A stretch of DNA of 13,630 nucleotides from Bacillota bacterium (GTDB taxonomy: Bacteria; Bacillota; Clostridia; Christensenellales; Aristaeellaceae): NCBI GenBank assembly GCA_023435435.1, contig JAEYRW010000032.1:1-13630 (forward strand), written 5' to 3'. Of the stretch, positions 6,525-13,588 are shown in pieces. The translations under genes were made by a program, and so were the position numbers. The notes beneath the pieces are model-generated. The model was not told the origin of the DNA and ran no database searches. It saw nothing but the letters and a program-made list of their open reading frames with translations. Each line of letters opens with the position of its first letter. Position 1 is the stretch's first letter.

Positions 6525-7740
6525 AGTAAAAATCATTGGCGGACGCGTCGTCACGCCCATGCGGATTTTCGAGGATGCGGAGTTGTGCCTCGCGGGCGGC
6601 GAAATCGTGTCTGTGGGAAAATATGATCCCGGGACGAACGCTTCCTTCCGCGTCGTCGACGCAAACGGGCTCTTTGTCGCGCCGGGATTCGTCGACATCC
6701 ACGCCCACGGCGGCGGTGGGCACGACTTCATGGACGGGACCCCCGAAGCATTCCTGGGCGCGGCGGAAGCCCACGCGCGCCACGGCACGACCTGCCTTGT
6801 GCCCACGACGCTCTCGGCCGCCGACGGGGAAATTTTCGAGGCATTCGCCTCGCTTCGCGCCGCGAAGGAGAAAAACACCCGCGGCGCGGAAATGCCGGGG
6901 CTTCATCTGGAAGGGCCGTACTTCGCGGACGCCCAGCGGGGCGCCCAGGACCCGGCGCTTTTGAAGGTTCCCGAACGCGCCCACTGGGAGAAAATTCTGG
7001 ACGCAGGCGGACGGGACATTCTGCGCTGGAGCGCCGCCCCGGAGCTCCCCGGCGGTTTGGAACTGGGCCGCGCCCTGGCGGCGCGGGGCGTTCTGGCCGC
7101 CGTGGGTCACTCAGACGCCACCGAGGGCGAAATGCTGGCGGCATATGAGAACGGATACACCCACGTCACGCACCTTTACAGCTGCATGTCCACCATCCGG
7201 CGCACAGGCGGATACCGGGTGCCCGGCGTGCTCGAGACGGCACGGATTTACCCCGAATTTACGGCGGAAGTCATCGCCGACGGCCACCACCTGCCCGAAA
7301 GTCTATTGCGCGCCGCTTTTCGGGAGATGGGCACGGCGCGAATTGCCCTCGTCACCGATGCCATGCGCGGGGCGGGCATGCCCGAAGGGGATTCCGTTCT
7401 GGGAAGCCTCAAAAACGGAAAGCCCTGCGTGATCGAGGGCGGCGTGGCAAAGCTTCCGGACCGCTCGGCGTTCGCGGGGTCTGTGGCCACGGCGGACCTG
7501 CTCGTGCGGAACATGGTCAATCTCGCGGGCGCGTCGCTCCCGGAAGCGGTGCGGATGATGACGCTCACGCCCGCCCGCATCATGGGGTTCCGCAAAAAGG
7601 GCGTGCTTGCGCCCGGGCGGGACGCGGACATCGTGCTCTTTGACCGGGACATCCGGATGGAAATGACAATCGTCGGCGGACGAATCGTATACGACAGGGG
7701 AGGCGAAGCGGATTGCGAGAATTCAAGGTTGATCTACTGA
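6517..7740 (+). CDS. nagA: N-acetylglucosamine-6-phosphate deacetylase (NagA family)
   Basis: Amidohydrolase-superfamily enzyme, 407 residues. NagA proper removes acetate from GlcNAc-6-phosphate. Visible metal and catalytic residues are H62 and H64 (VDIHAHGGGG), E132 (LHLEGPY), H198 (VGHSDAT), H219 (HVTHLYS) and D281 (VTDAM), plus ADGHH at 255-258 and the C-terminal PGRDADIVLFD typical of amidohydrolases. Where classical NagA has HLxNAM followed by a REPG loop, this protein has HLYSCMSTI and GGYRVPGV, so the sugar recognised may differ from GlcNAc-6-P. GGAG lies 7 nt before the ATG, which is inside the end of the tetR gene. The 3' end overlaps the next gene by 28 nt. Confidence 0.9.
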   Translation: MHKVKIIGGRVVTPMRIFEDAELCLAGGEIVSVGKYDPGTNASFRVVDANGLFVAPGFVDIHAHGGGGHDFMDGTPEAFLGAAEAHARHGTTCLVPTTLSAADGEIFEAFASLRAAKEKNTRGAEMPGLHLEGPYFADAQRGAQDPALLKVPERAHWEKILDAGGRDILRWSAAPELPGGLELGRALAARGVLAAVGHSDATEGEMLAAYENGYTHVTHLYSCMSTIRRTGGYRVPGVLETARIYPEFTAEVIADGHHLPESLLRAAFREMGTARIALVTDAMRGAGMPEGDSVLGSLKNGKPCVIEGGVAKLPDRSAFAGSVATADLLVRNMVNLAGASLPEAVRMMTLTPARIMGFRKKGVLAPGRDADIVLFDRDIRMEMTIVGGRIVYDRGGEADCENSRLIY

Positions 7741-8459
7741 CCGTACGGGTGTTTGAAAGCCGCGCGGCGATGGGCGCGGCGGCGGCGGGAGCCTGCGCCG
7801 ATGCCATGGCGCAGGCGCTCACAAAGAAGGACGAACTCAACATGGTGTTTGCCGCCGCGCCCTCGCAGAACGAATTTCTGGCGGGGCTGCGGGAGGCGGA
7901 TTTTACGCGGGTGAACGCCTTTCATATGGACGAATACGTGGGCCTTCCGCATGCCGCGCCCCAACGGTTCGCCGCGTTTCTCACGGAGGCGCTGTTCGGA
8001 CGCGCCGTCTTTGGGTGCGTGAACCTTTTAAACAGCGAGGCGGAAGCCGAGGCCGAATGCGCGCGCTATGCGGCGCTGCTCGCCTCGCACCCCTGCGACA
8101 TCATGTGCATGGGCGTGGGTGAGAACGGTCATATCGCGTTCAACGACCCCCACGTGGCAGACTTTCACGATCCCAAGGCCGTGAAGGTGGTGGAGCTGGA
8201 CGAGACCTGCCGCATGCAGCAGGTACACGACGGCTGTTTCGAAAAGCTGGACGACGTGCCGAAGCGCGCCATGACGCTCACCATCCCCACGCTGGTTGCG
8301 CCGGAAGTCATCTTCTGCGTGGTGCCCGCAAAAACAAAGGCCGCCGCCGTGCGCGCCATGCTGACAGGCCCCGTGTCGGAAGCGTGCCCGGCCTCGATTT
8401 TGCGCACGCGCCCGGGGGCGACCCTGTGGCTGGACGCGGACAGCGCGTCGCTCTTATGA
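7713..8459 (+). CDS. NagB-like glucosamine-6-phosphate deaminase/isomerase family protein
   Basis: 248 residues from a TTG start; GGGGAGG sits 9 nt upstream, inside nagA. The NAFHMDEYVGLP block (D73 is the general-base position) and MGVGENGHIAFNDP (134-146) place it in the glucosamine-6-phosphate isomerase/6-phosphogluconolactonase fold. E. coli NagB uses D141, H143 and E148 (GVDGHIAFNEP). Here these positions are N138, H140 and D145, so two of the three ring-opening residues are replaced. Deamination or isomerisation of GlcN-6-P is therefore uncertain, and a paralogue with a different sugar or reaction is plausible. Its neighbours, NagA before and a sugar isomerase after, support amino-sugar catabolism. 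Its TGA overlaps the following ATG. Confidence 0.85.
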   Translation: MREFKVDLLTVRVFESRAAMGAAAAGACADAMAQALTKKDELNMVFAAAPSQNEFLAGLREADFTRVNAFHMDEYVGLPHAAPQRFAAFLTEALFGRAVFGCVNLLNSEAEAEAECARYAALLASHPCDIMCMGVGENGHIAFNDPHVADFHDPKAVKVVELDETCRMQQVHDGCFEKLDDVPKRAMTLTIPTLVAPEVIFCVVPAKTKAAAVRAMLTGPVSEACPASILRTRPGATLWLDADSASLL

Positions 8460-9343
8460 CCATGTGGAGGCTCAGCGTCATCACCGACGAAATCTCCCAG
8501 GACGTCTACCGCGCGGCGGCGCTGGCGCGGGAATTCAACCTGTCCGGACTCGAAATCAGAAGCGCGTTCGACCGCGACGCGTATCATCTGACGGGCGCGG
8601 ACGTTTCTTCCATCCGGGACGCCGCCCGGGCCGAGGGGCTTTCCGTCTGCGCCATCGCCCCGCCGTTTTTCAAGTGCGATTTGAGCGACGAAGCCGCGAC
8701 GCGGGCGCACCTCGAGGAACTGAAGCACTGCGCCGAAACCGCGGGCAACCTCGGCGCGGGGATCGTGCGCGGCTTCGGCTTCTGGCGCGCCGGGGCGGAA
8801 ATTCCGTATGCACGCATCGCGGACGAAATCCGGCGGGCGATTCCCATTCTTGAAGCGGCGGATGTGACGCTGGCGCTGGAAAACGACCCCGGCACATTCA
8901 CCCCCGACGGTCAAACGCTGGCGTCTCTGGCGGACGCCGTTTCCCACCCCCGGGTGGGCGCGCTGTGGGACCCGGGAAACGTCGTCTTCGGAAGCGACGA
9001 GCGTCCCTTCCCGGACGGCTACGCGGCGGTGCGCGGGAAAATCGTCCACATGCACCTGAAGGACGCCCGCCGCGTCGGCGGAAAGCCCGAGGCGGTGGCA
9101 TTCGGCGCGGGAGAAGTGGACTATGAAGGGCAGTTCCAGGCGCTGCGCGCGGACGGCTATGCGGGCTGGATGTCCGTGGAAACCCACTACCGGCTCGACC
9201 GCCCGCTGAGCGAGGCGCAGATGAAGCGTCCCGCAGGTCTCAACTTCACCGCCGGGGGCGAGGCGGCGACGGCGGATTTTCTCATTCACTTAAACGACAG
9301 ACTGCGGGCATGGGGATTCATGGAGGAGGAGCCTGAACAATGA
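8456..9343 (+). CDS. TIM-barrel sugar phosphate isomerase/epimerase
   Basis: 295 residues of the xylose-isomerase-like (AP endonuclease 2) barrel family, which includes IolE, hydroxypyruvate isomerase and YcjR. Metal-site acidic and histidine residues are seen at barrel strand ends: LALENDPGTF, LWDPGN, HMHLKD and MSVETHY. The start at 8456 gives an ATGA overlap with the NagB-like stop and no visible Shine-Dalgarno, so coupling is expected. A second ATG at 8462 is possible, and the frame is open further upstream to 8384. In YcjR-type systems these enzymes act with Gfo/Idh oxidoreductases on keto-sugars, and two such oxidoreductases follow here. The exact substrate is unknown. Confidence 0.88.
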   Translation: MTMWRLSVITDEISQDVYRAAALAREFNLSGLEIRSAFDRDAYHLTGADVSSIRDAARAEGLSVCAIAPPFFKCDLSDEAATRAHLEELKHCAETAGNLGAGIVRGFGFWRAGAEIPYARIADEIRRAIPILEAADVTLALENDPGTFTPDGQTLASLADAVSHPRVGALWDPGNVVFGSDERPFPDGYAAVRGKIVHMHLKDARRVGGKPEAVAFGAGEVDYEGQFQALRADGYAGWMSVETHYRLDRPLSEAQMKRPAGLNFTAGGEAATADFLIHLNDRLRAWGFMEEEPEQ

Positions 9344-10404
9344 AGCGGCTGAGCGTGGCGATCCTGGGACAGGGGCGCAGCGGACTGGACATTCACGGGG
9401 CGTATTTTTTGACCGACCCGGACAGGTTCCGGGTCGCCGCGGTGGCGGACGCGCTGCCGGAACGGCGCGCAAAGGCGGAGAAGCTGTTCGGCTGCGATGC
9501 CTATGCCGCATATACGGAGATTTTTGGCCGGGACGACATCGACCTGGTGGTGAACGCGCTGCCGAGTCACCTTCACCCAACCGTGACATGCGACCTCCTC
9601 GCCCACGGCTTCAACGTCATGACGGAAAAGCCCATGGCGAAAACGCCCGAACAGGCGGACGAAATGATCGCGGCGGCGGAAAGGAGCGGCAAAATGCTTG
9701 CCGTCTTTCAGCAGAGCCGGTTCGCGTCGTACTTTCTCAAGGTGCGCGAGATCATCGACGCGGGGGTGCTGGGGCGGATCGCGCAAATCACAATCCGGTT
9801 TAGCTCCTTCGCCCGGCGCTGGGATTGGCAGACGGTGCAGGAATACGGCGCGGGGAACCTCTACAACACCGGTCCCCACCCCGTGGATCAGGCGCTGACG
9901 CTTCTTGGCTGCGACGACATGCCGGACATCTTTTGCAGAATGGACCGGGCGAACACATTCGGCGACGCGGAAGATTATGTAAAGCTCATTTTGACCGCGC
10001 CGGGCAAACCCCTTATCGACGTGGAAATTTCCAGCTGTGACGCGTATCCCGGCGCGGTCTACAACGTTCAGGGCACGCGGGGCGGACTTTCCGGCAGCAT
10101 GACGGAGCTTCACTGGCGGTATTTCCGGGCGGACGAGGCCCCGGAACAGCACCTCATTCGCACGCCCCTCATGAAGGAGGACGGCAGCCCGGCCTACTGC
10201 TCTGAAAAGCTTACCTGGCACGAGGGCGCATGGATGGCGGGCGAAAACGACACGCCGTTCACCACCGCCGTTAAGAGGATGTACGACACCGTTTACGCGC
10301 ATCTCACGGACGGGACAACTCTCGCCGTGACGCCCCAGCAGGTGCGCAGGCAGATCGCGGTCATGCGCAGATGCCACGAAATGAACCCGCTTTCGGAGGG
10401 ATGA
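9340..10404 (+). CDS. Gfo/Idh/MocA-family NAD(P)-dependent oxidoreductase (first copy)
   Basis: 354 residues. The N-terminal Rossmann fold begins SVAILGQGRSG. The family signature EKP is E96-K97-P98 (MTEKPMAK), where the lysine is catalytic. The C-terminal domain carries GAGNLYNTGPHPVDQAL, with H180 at the expected active-site position but N176 where many members have Asp. These enzymes oxidise or reduce sugar hydroxyls, for example inositols, glucose derivatives and 3-keto-glycosides. The ATG overlaps the upstream TGA, and GGAGGAGG lies about 10 nt upstream. It is paired with the TIM-barrel protein before and a second, shorter Gfo/Idh after, which suggests oxidation and re-reduction of the same intermediate. 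Confidence 0.93.
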   Translation: MKRLSVAILGQGRSGLDIHGAYFLTDPDRFRVAAVADALPERRAKAEKLFGCDAYAAYTEIFGRDDIDLVVNALPSHLHPTVTCDLLAHGFNVMTEKPMAKTPEQADEMIAAAERSGKMLAVFQQSRFASYFLKVREIIDAGVLGRIAQITIRFSSFARRWDWQTVQEYGAGNLYNTGPHPVDQALTLLGCDDMPDIFCRMDRANTFGDAEDYVKLILTAPGKPLIDVEISSCDAYPGAVYNVQGTRGGLSGSMTELHWRYFRADEAPEQHLIRTPLMKEDGSPAYCSEKLTWHEGAWMAGENDTPFTTAVKRMYDTVYAHLTDGTTLAVTPQQVRRQIAVMRRCHEMNPLSEG

Positions 10405-10406
10405 GT

Positions 10407-11276
10407 ATGTTCAGGATCGGAATCATCGGCTCGGAAAATTCCCACGCCATGGCGTTTTCGAAAATCTTCAACGTGGACAAGGCTTACCCGGACATGCGCG
10501 TGGTGGCAGTGGGCGGCGATTGGCCAGAGGAAAGCGAGAAGGTCAGGGCGGAATGCGGCGTGGACTTCGTCGCGGAAAAACCTTCGGACATGCTGGGCAG
10601 GGTAGACGCCGTGATGGTGACCGCCCGGCACGGCGGCAAACACGCGGAATTCGCGCGGCCGTTTCTCGAGGCGGGCATTCCGGCGTTCGTCGACAAGCCG
10701 TTCTGCGTCGATCCCGCGGAGGCGGTGGCGCTGGCAAAGCTGGCGCGGGACAAAAAGGTGCCGCTGGTAGGCGGCAGCTCCACAAAGGACGTGTACGACG
10801 TCCTGACGCTCCAGAACCTCGTCAAAACGGGCGGGTGTCTGGGCGGCATGGTGAACGCGCCCCTCAACATGGAAAACCCTTACGGCGGCTTCTTCTTCTA
10901 TTCGTCCCATCTGGCGGAAATCATGCTGACCGTCTTCGGCTACGGCCCGGCGTCCGTGGACGCGAGCGAGGCGGGCGGGAGCGTCACCGCCACCGCCCAC
11001 TATGAAGGATTCGACGTGACCAACCACTTCATCAACGGCACAGGGTATTACTCCGCCGCCGTGTTCACAAAGGCCCGTCCGGTGCTGCGCGAGATCGACA
11101 TCTCCCTGTGTTACCGCCACGAGTGCGAGGCGTTCGCGCGGATGCTCCGGACGGGGGAAATGAACCATTCGTATGAGGAGCTGGTTTATCCGGTGTTCTA
11201 TCTGAACGCGGTTTGCGAGGCATACAAAACGGGGGTCCGGCAGTCTCTTCTTCAGATCGGCAAGATCCTTACATAA
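10407..11276 (+). CDS. Gfo/Idh/MocA-family oxidoreductase (second, divergent copy)
   Basis: 289 residues. The Rossmann start is FRIGIIGSENSHA, and the EKP signature is replaced by DKP (FVDKPFC), a substitution seen in some family members. The C-terminal domain is shorter than usual for Gfo/Idh, with FFFYSSHLAEIML as the likely active-site histidine segment. The ATG at 10407 is chosen because GGAGGG (10395-10400) is 6 nt upstream. An ATG at 10401 would abut the Shine-Dalgarno, and upstream in-frame ATGs lie inside the previous gene. Sequence similarity to the first copy is low apart from the fold motifs, so it is not a recent duplication. It is the last gene of the operon, followed by a terminator. 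Confidence 0.9.
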   Translation: MFRIGIIGSENSHAMAFSKIFNVDKAYPDMRVVAVGGDWPEESEKVRAECGVDFVAEKPSDMLGRVDAVMVTARHGGKHAEFARPFLEAGIPAFVDKPFCVDPAEAVALAKLARDKKVPLVGGSSTKDVYDVLTLQNLVKTGGCLGGMVNAPLNMENPYGGFFFYSSHLAEIMLTVFGYGPASVDASEAGGSVTATAHYEGFDVTNHFINGTGYYSAAVFTKARPVLREIDISLCYRHECEAFARMLRTGEMNHSYEELVYPVFYLNAVCEAYKTGVRQSLLQIGKILT

Positions 11277-11279
11277 AGA

Positions 11280-11317
11280 ATGCCTCCGGCGGCTTCGTCC
11301 CCGGAGGCATCTTGTTT
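11280..11317 (+). terminator. Rho-independent terminator of the six-gene operon
   Basis: ATGCCTCCGG (11280-11289) and CCGGAGGCAT (11301-11310) form a perfect 10-bp stem with an 11-nt loop, followed by CTTGTTT. It starts 3 nt after the last stop codon. The T-tract is interrupted but the stem is strong. Confidence 0.85.
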
Positions 11318-11318
11318 A

Positions 11319-11513
11319 GGGCAGCACCGCACAAAGGTTGCGCGTGCCGGCGAGATGAATTTTCGGCGGCAGTGCCGCCCCCGCAGATTGTGTATGCAGA
11401 ATTCGACGGCGCAGCGGCCGGGAGCAGACTTTCCGCCTACGTCAAGAATCCTGCGGACGCGAGATGGCGGAAATCCAGCCGCCCGCGCGCGTAGGATTTG
11501 CGCGGCGTTGCCT
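11319..11513. mobile_element. MITE-like non-coding element, about 195 bp
   Basis: The left end GGGCAGCACCGCACAAA (11319-11335) and the reverse complement of the right end AGGCAACGCCGCGCAAA (11513-11497) match at 13 of 17 positions; all four differences are transitions. TA lies directly outside both ends (11317-11318 and 11514-11515), as expected for a TA target duplication; TTA is also possible with a one-base shift. Inside are a GGCGGCA-G-TGCCGCC hairpin (11365-11379) and a TTCCGCC/GGCGGAA inverted pair, but no transposase or credible gene. The size, terminal repeats and lack of coding fit a MITE mobilised by a transposase elsewhere. A copy-number search would settle it. Confidence 0.6.
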
Positions 11514-12262
11514 TAGCCGTTTCCGCTTCCCGGGGGATTCCAATAATACTCATACCACTCGTCCGTTTCCGGGTCCGCGAGGGGAATGTCCACGCCTTCT
11601 TCCCACACCGTCACATAATCATCGGGTGTGCCCACGCGAATGGACTTGACGATGCCCCATTCGACCGTCTCATCCGTATCGAAGTCATATTTCGTCGGGT
11701 ATACAAACTGCCCGTCGCGCAGGGTTGTATCGATCCATTCCCAATCGTCCATGTCAAGCTGCGATTCCTTCCCGGGATTGATTTTGCGCCGCGTAAAATC
11801 AATGTAAATCGCTTCCTCGTCCTGCGCATAGCCCATCGACCCCCCGTTTGCCGCGATCCCGTCTTTCATAGACTTATGGTACAATATCATTCCGGAAGTC
11901 GTATGACATAAGTCCGATATCATTGCCATTTCAGGCGAAATACGCACTTCCCACGTCATGGCGAGATGCCCCCACGCCGCGATCCCCACCCAACCAACGA
12001 GCACCGCCGCGGCCACCGCGATGGCGATCGCCTTGAATTTTGTGCGCTTGAGCGCCCGGTTCAGGCCCTTGAGCGCCTCCGCCACCCCAGGCTCCTCTCC
12101 GCGCGGCGCGGGGATCTCCTCCCTCATCCGCGCAAGCTCCCTTTTGCAATCCTCGCACTCCGCCAGGTGCGCTTCCACCAGCGCGCGGCTCTCGTCGCTG
12201 AGTGCGCCGTCGACATACAGCGGCAGAAGGTCGCGGATCACTTGGCACGACATCTCACTCAT
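11513..12262 (-). CDS. zf-HC2 transmembrane anti-sigma factor
   Basis: 249 residues, downstream partner of the ECF sigma gene. The N-terminal zinc-binding anti-sigma domain shows C6, H32, C36 and C39 (H-X3-C-X2-C) in CQVIRDLLPLYVDGALSDES and the following helix. One membrane helix lies at about 76-97. The outer domain (about 100-249) is rich in acidic and aromatic residues and not recognised; it would be the stress-sensing part. The ATG overlaps the sigma stop (ATGAGTGA), with GGAGGAGG 6 nt upstream. Its TAA stop lies at the outer end of the MITE-like element: two bases come from the flanking TA and one from the element. The natural C-terminus may therefore have been altered by the insertion. 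Confidence 0.88.
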   Translation of the reverse strand: MSEMSCQVIRDLLPLYVDGALSDESRALVEAHLAECEDCKRELARMREEIPAPRGEEPGVAEALKGLNRALKRTKFKAIAIAVAAAVLVGWVGIAAWGHLAMTWEVRISPEMAMISDLCHTTSGMILYHKSMKDGIAANGGSMGYAQDEEAIYIDFTRRKINPGKESQLDMDDWEWIDTTLRDGQFVYPTKYDFDTDETVEWGIVKSIRVGTPDDYVTVWEEGVDIPLADPETDEWYEYYWNPPGSGNG

Positions 12263-12737
12263 CCGAATCCTCCTCCATCATTTCCCGAAGCATTCCCTTG
12301 GCCCGGTAAAACGTCACCCGCGCCCAGCTTTCGCTCTTTTGGAACAGCGCCGCGATCTCCGCGTAGTCCAGCTCCCCGAACACCCGGAGCGTCAGAACCT
12401 CCTTGTAGGGCTCGCGCATTTTGTGCAGCGCCCTGTGGGTCTGAAGCGCCTGCTCCTTTTCCCACAAGTTTTGGTCGGCGGCGGGGGCGTCCGGTACCTC
12501 GTCCGTGAGCACGTACCGCTTTTCCTTCCGCACGCGGGCGAAATACGCATTCTTCGCGATCTGACAAAGCCAGGTGGAGACCGCGCACCTGCCGGAGAAC
12601 TTCCCGAAGCTCCGAAACGCGCGCTCGAACGTCTCCTGCGTCACGTCCTCGGCGATTTGCCGATCCCCGGAGAGCGAGAATACGAACCGGAATACCATCT
12701 GGTAATGCGGCACGCATCGCGCCGCGAAATCGTCCAC
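12255..12737 (-). CDS. ECF-type RNA polymerase sigma-70 factor
   Basis: 160 residues from the GTG at 12737. Region 2 spans about 10-72 (AEDVTQETFERAFRSF, then STWLCQIAKNAYFARVRK). Region 4 spans about 105-155 (MREPYKEVLTLRVFGELDYAEIAALF and a helix-turn-helix). There is no region 3, as expected for ECF factors. An upstream GTG at 12755 is in frame, but the one at 12737 has AAGGGGGTGAG just before it. The putative promoter would start transcription near 12750, leaving the upstream GTG outside the message. The gene is coupled to its anti-sigma factor by an 8-nt overlap. Confidence 0.9.
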   Translation of the reverse strand: MDDFAARCVPHYQMVFRFVFSLSGDRQIAEDVTQETFERAFRSFGKFSGRCAVSTWLCQIAKNAYFARVRKEKRYVLTDEVPDAPAADQNLWEKEQALQTHRALHKMREPYKEVLTLRVFGELDYAEIAALFQKSESWARVTFYRAKGMLREMMEEDSDE

Positions 12738-12756
12738 CCCCTCACCCCCTTCCACC

Positions 12757-12787
12757 TATGAGAGTCGCGCGCCCCGCGTTTGTTACA
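12757..12787 (-). promoter_or_regulatory. Candidate ECF-type autoregulatory promoter
   Basis: On the minus strand TGTAAC (12782-12787), continuing AAA, is followed after 17 nt by CTCTCATA (12757-12764), just upstream of the sigma gene. An AAC-containing -35 is the hallmark of ECF promoters, and these factors usually drive their own operon. Matching to this sigma factor is inferred from position only. Confidence 0.5.
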
Positions 12788-12796
12788 GAAATCCAC

Positions 12797-12823
12797 AAAA
12801 AAAGCCCCCGGGCGCGAGGGCTT
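12797..12823 (-). terminator. Rho-independent terminator of the methyltransferase gene
   Basis: On the minus strand AAGCCCTC, loop GCGCCC, GGGGGCTT forms an 8-bp stem with one wobble pair, running into a T-run of seven whose first two bases are also in the stem. It lies 15 nt after the methyltransferase stop and separates it from the sigma operon. Confidence 0.87.
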
Positions 12824-12838
12824 CCACATAAGGCTCCG

Positions 12839-13588
12839 TTATCGCTTCACCGCTCTGGTCGCATAGAACGTGGAAATGTTGTAGTCGCGGAAGTTGCCGG
12901 AATCGTTGGTGGCAGAATAGATGTCGGTAAGCGCAAAACCCGCCCTGAGCTGCCCGCCGATGAGCTCCTCGACGGTGTGGGAAAACTCGATTCCCCAGCC
13001 GTTTTGGATCGAATCCTCGTAGAGCGCCGGGTCCTTGAGCGGATTGAAGGGGAGCCGGTAGACCGGCCGCGTCTCCTCTTCGTCGAAGGCAAGATTCAGC
13101 CCGTTCTCAAAGCCCGCGAGCAGAACGCCGCCCGGGCGCAGCACGCGAGAACACTCCCGCCAGACGGACAGAACGTCCTCCACGAAGTGGTTCGACACGG
13201 GATGAAAAATCAGATCGAAGGATGCGTCCGCAAACGGCAGGGGCTTTGACATGTCCGCGCGCACGAGATCGATTTTATATCCCTCGCGCGCGGCCACTTC
13301 CCGTTCCCGGCCCAATTGCGCCTCGGAATAATCGAGCACCGCGCAGCGCGCGCCGCAGGCCGCGAAGATCGGCATCTGCTCCCCGCCGCCCGAAGCCAGA
13401 CCCAGCACATCCTTCCCCGCCAAATCCGGAAACCAATCCCGGGGCACCGTCTTTTCCGGCGTGAGCATAACTTCCCAATCGCCGTCTTTGGCGCGCAGAA
13501 AGGCCTCGTGGCTGGTTACATCGCCCCACATGCCGTCTTCCCGTACCCAGCCGTCGATGATCTCGGCGTTTTTCTCCTGATATTCCAA
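12839..13588 (-). CDS. Class I SAM-dependent methyltransferase
   Basis: 249 residues from a TTG start, with AGGGGGGTG 5 nt upstream. The Rossmann SAM site is clear: motif I VLGLASGGGEQMP (about 62-74), the acidic end of strand 2 in VLDYSEAQL, RADMSKPLPFADASFDLIF for motifs II-III, and SRVLRPGGVLLAGF for post-motif III. Motif I has ASGGG where many members have GxGxG, a variant common in small-molecule methyltransferases of the Methyltransf_11/25 type. No target-recognition domain is visible, so the substrate, which could be a small molecule, lipid or tRNA, cannot be named. It has its own terminator and is not co-transcribed with the sigma operon. Confidence 0.9.
   Translation of the reverse strand: MEYQEKNAEIIDGWVREDGMWGDVTSHEAFLRAKDGDWEVMLTPEKTVPRDWFPDLAGKDVLGLASGGGEQMPIFAACGARCAVLDYSEAQLGREREVAAREGYKIDLVRADMSKPLPFADASFDLIFHPVSNHFVEDVLSVWRECSRVLRPGGVLLAGFENGLNLAFDEEETRPVYRLPFNPLKDPALYEDSIQNGWGIEFSHTVEELIGGQLRAGFALTDIYSATNDSGNFRDYNISTFYATRAVKR

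Noticed and set aside
8384..8455. Upstream start for the TIM-barrel isomerase
   Set aside because: It would overlap the NagB-like gene by over 70 nt. The ATGA overlap at 8456 fits the packing of the operon and the family's usual N-terminus.
8165..10377. Two long minus-strand open frames (8165-9289 and 9286-10377)
   Set aside because: Both are antisense to the isomerase and Gfo/Idh genes, which carry clear motifs and coupled starts. The antisense products are Arg/His-rich without domains.
11319..11513. Small open frames across the MITE-like region
   Set aside because: They lack ribosome binding sites, are not protein-like, and the region is better explained by terminal inverted repeats.
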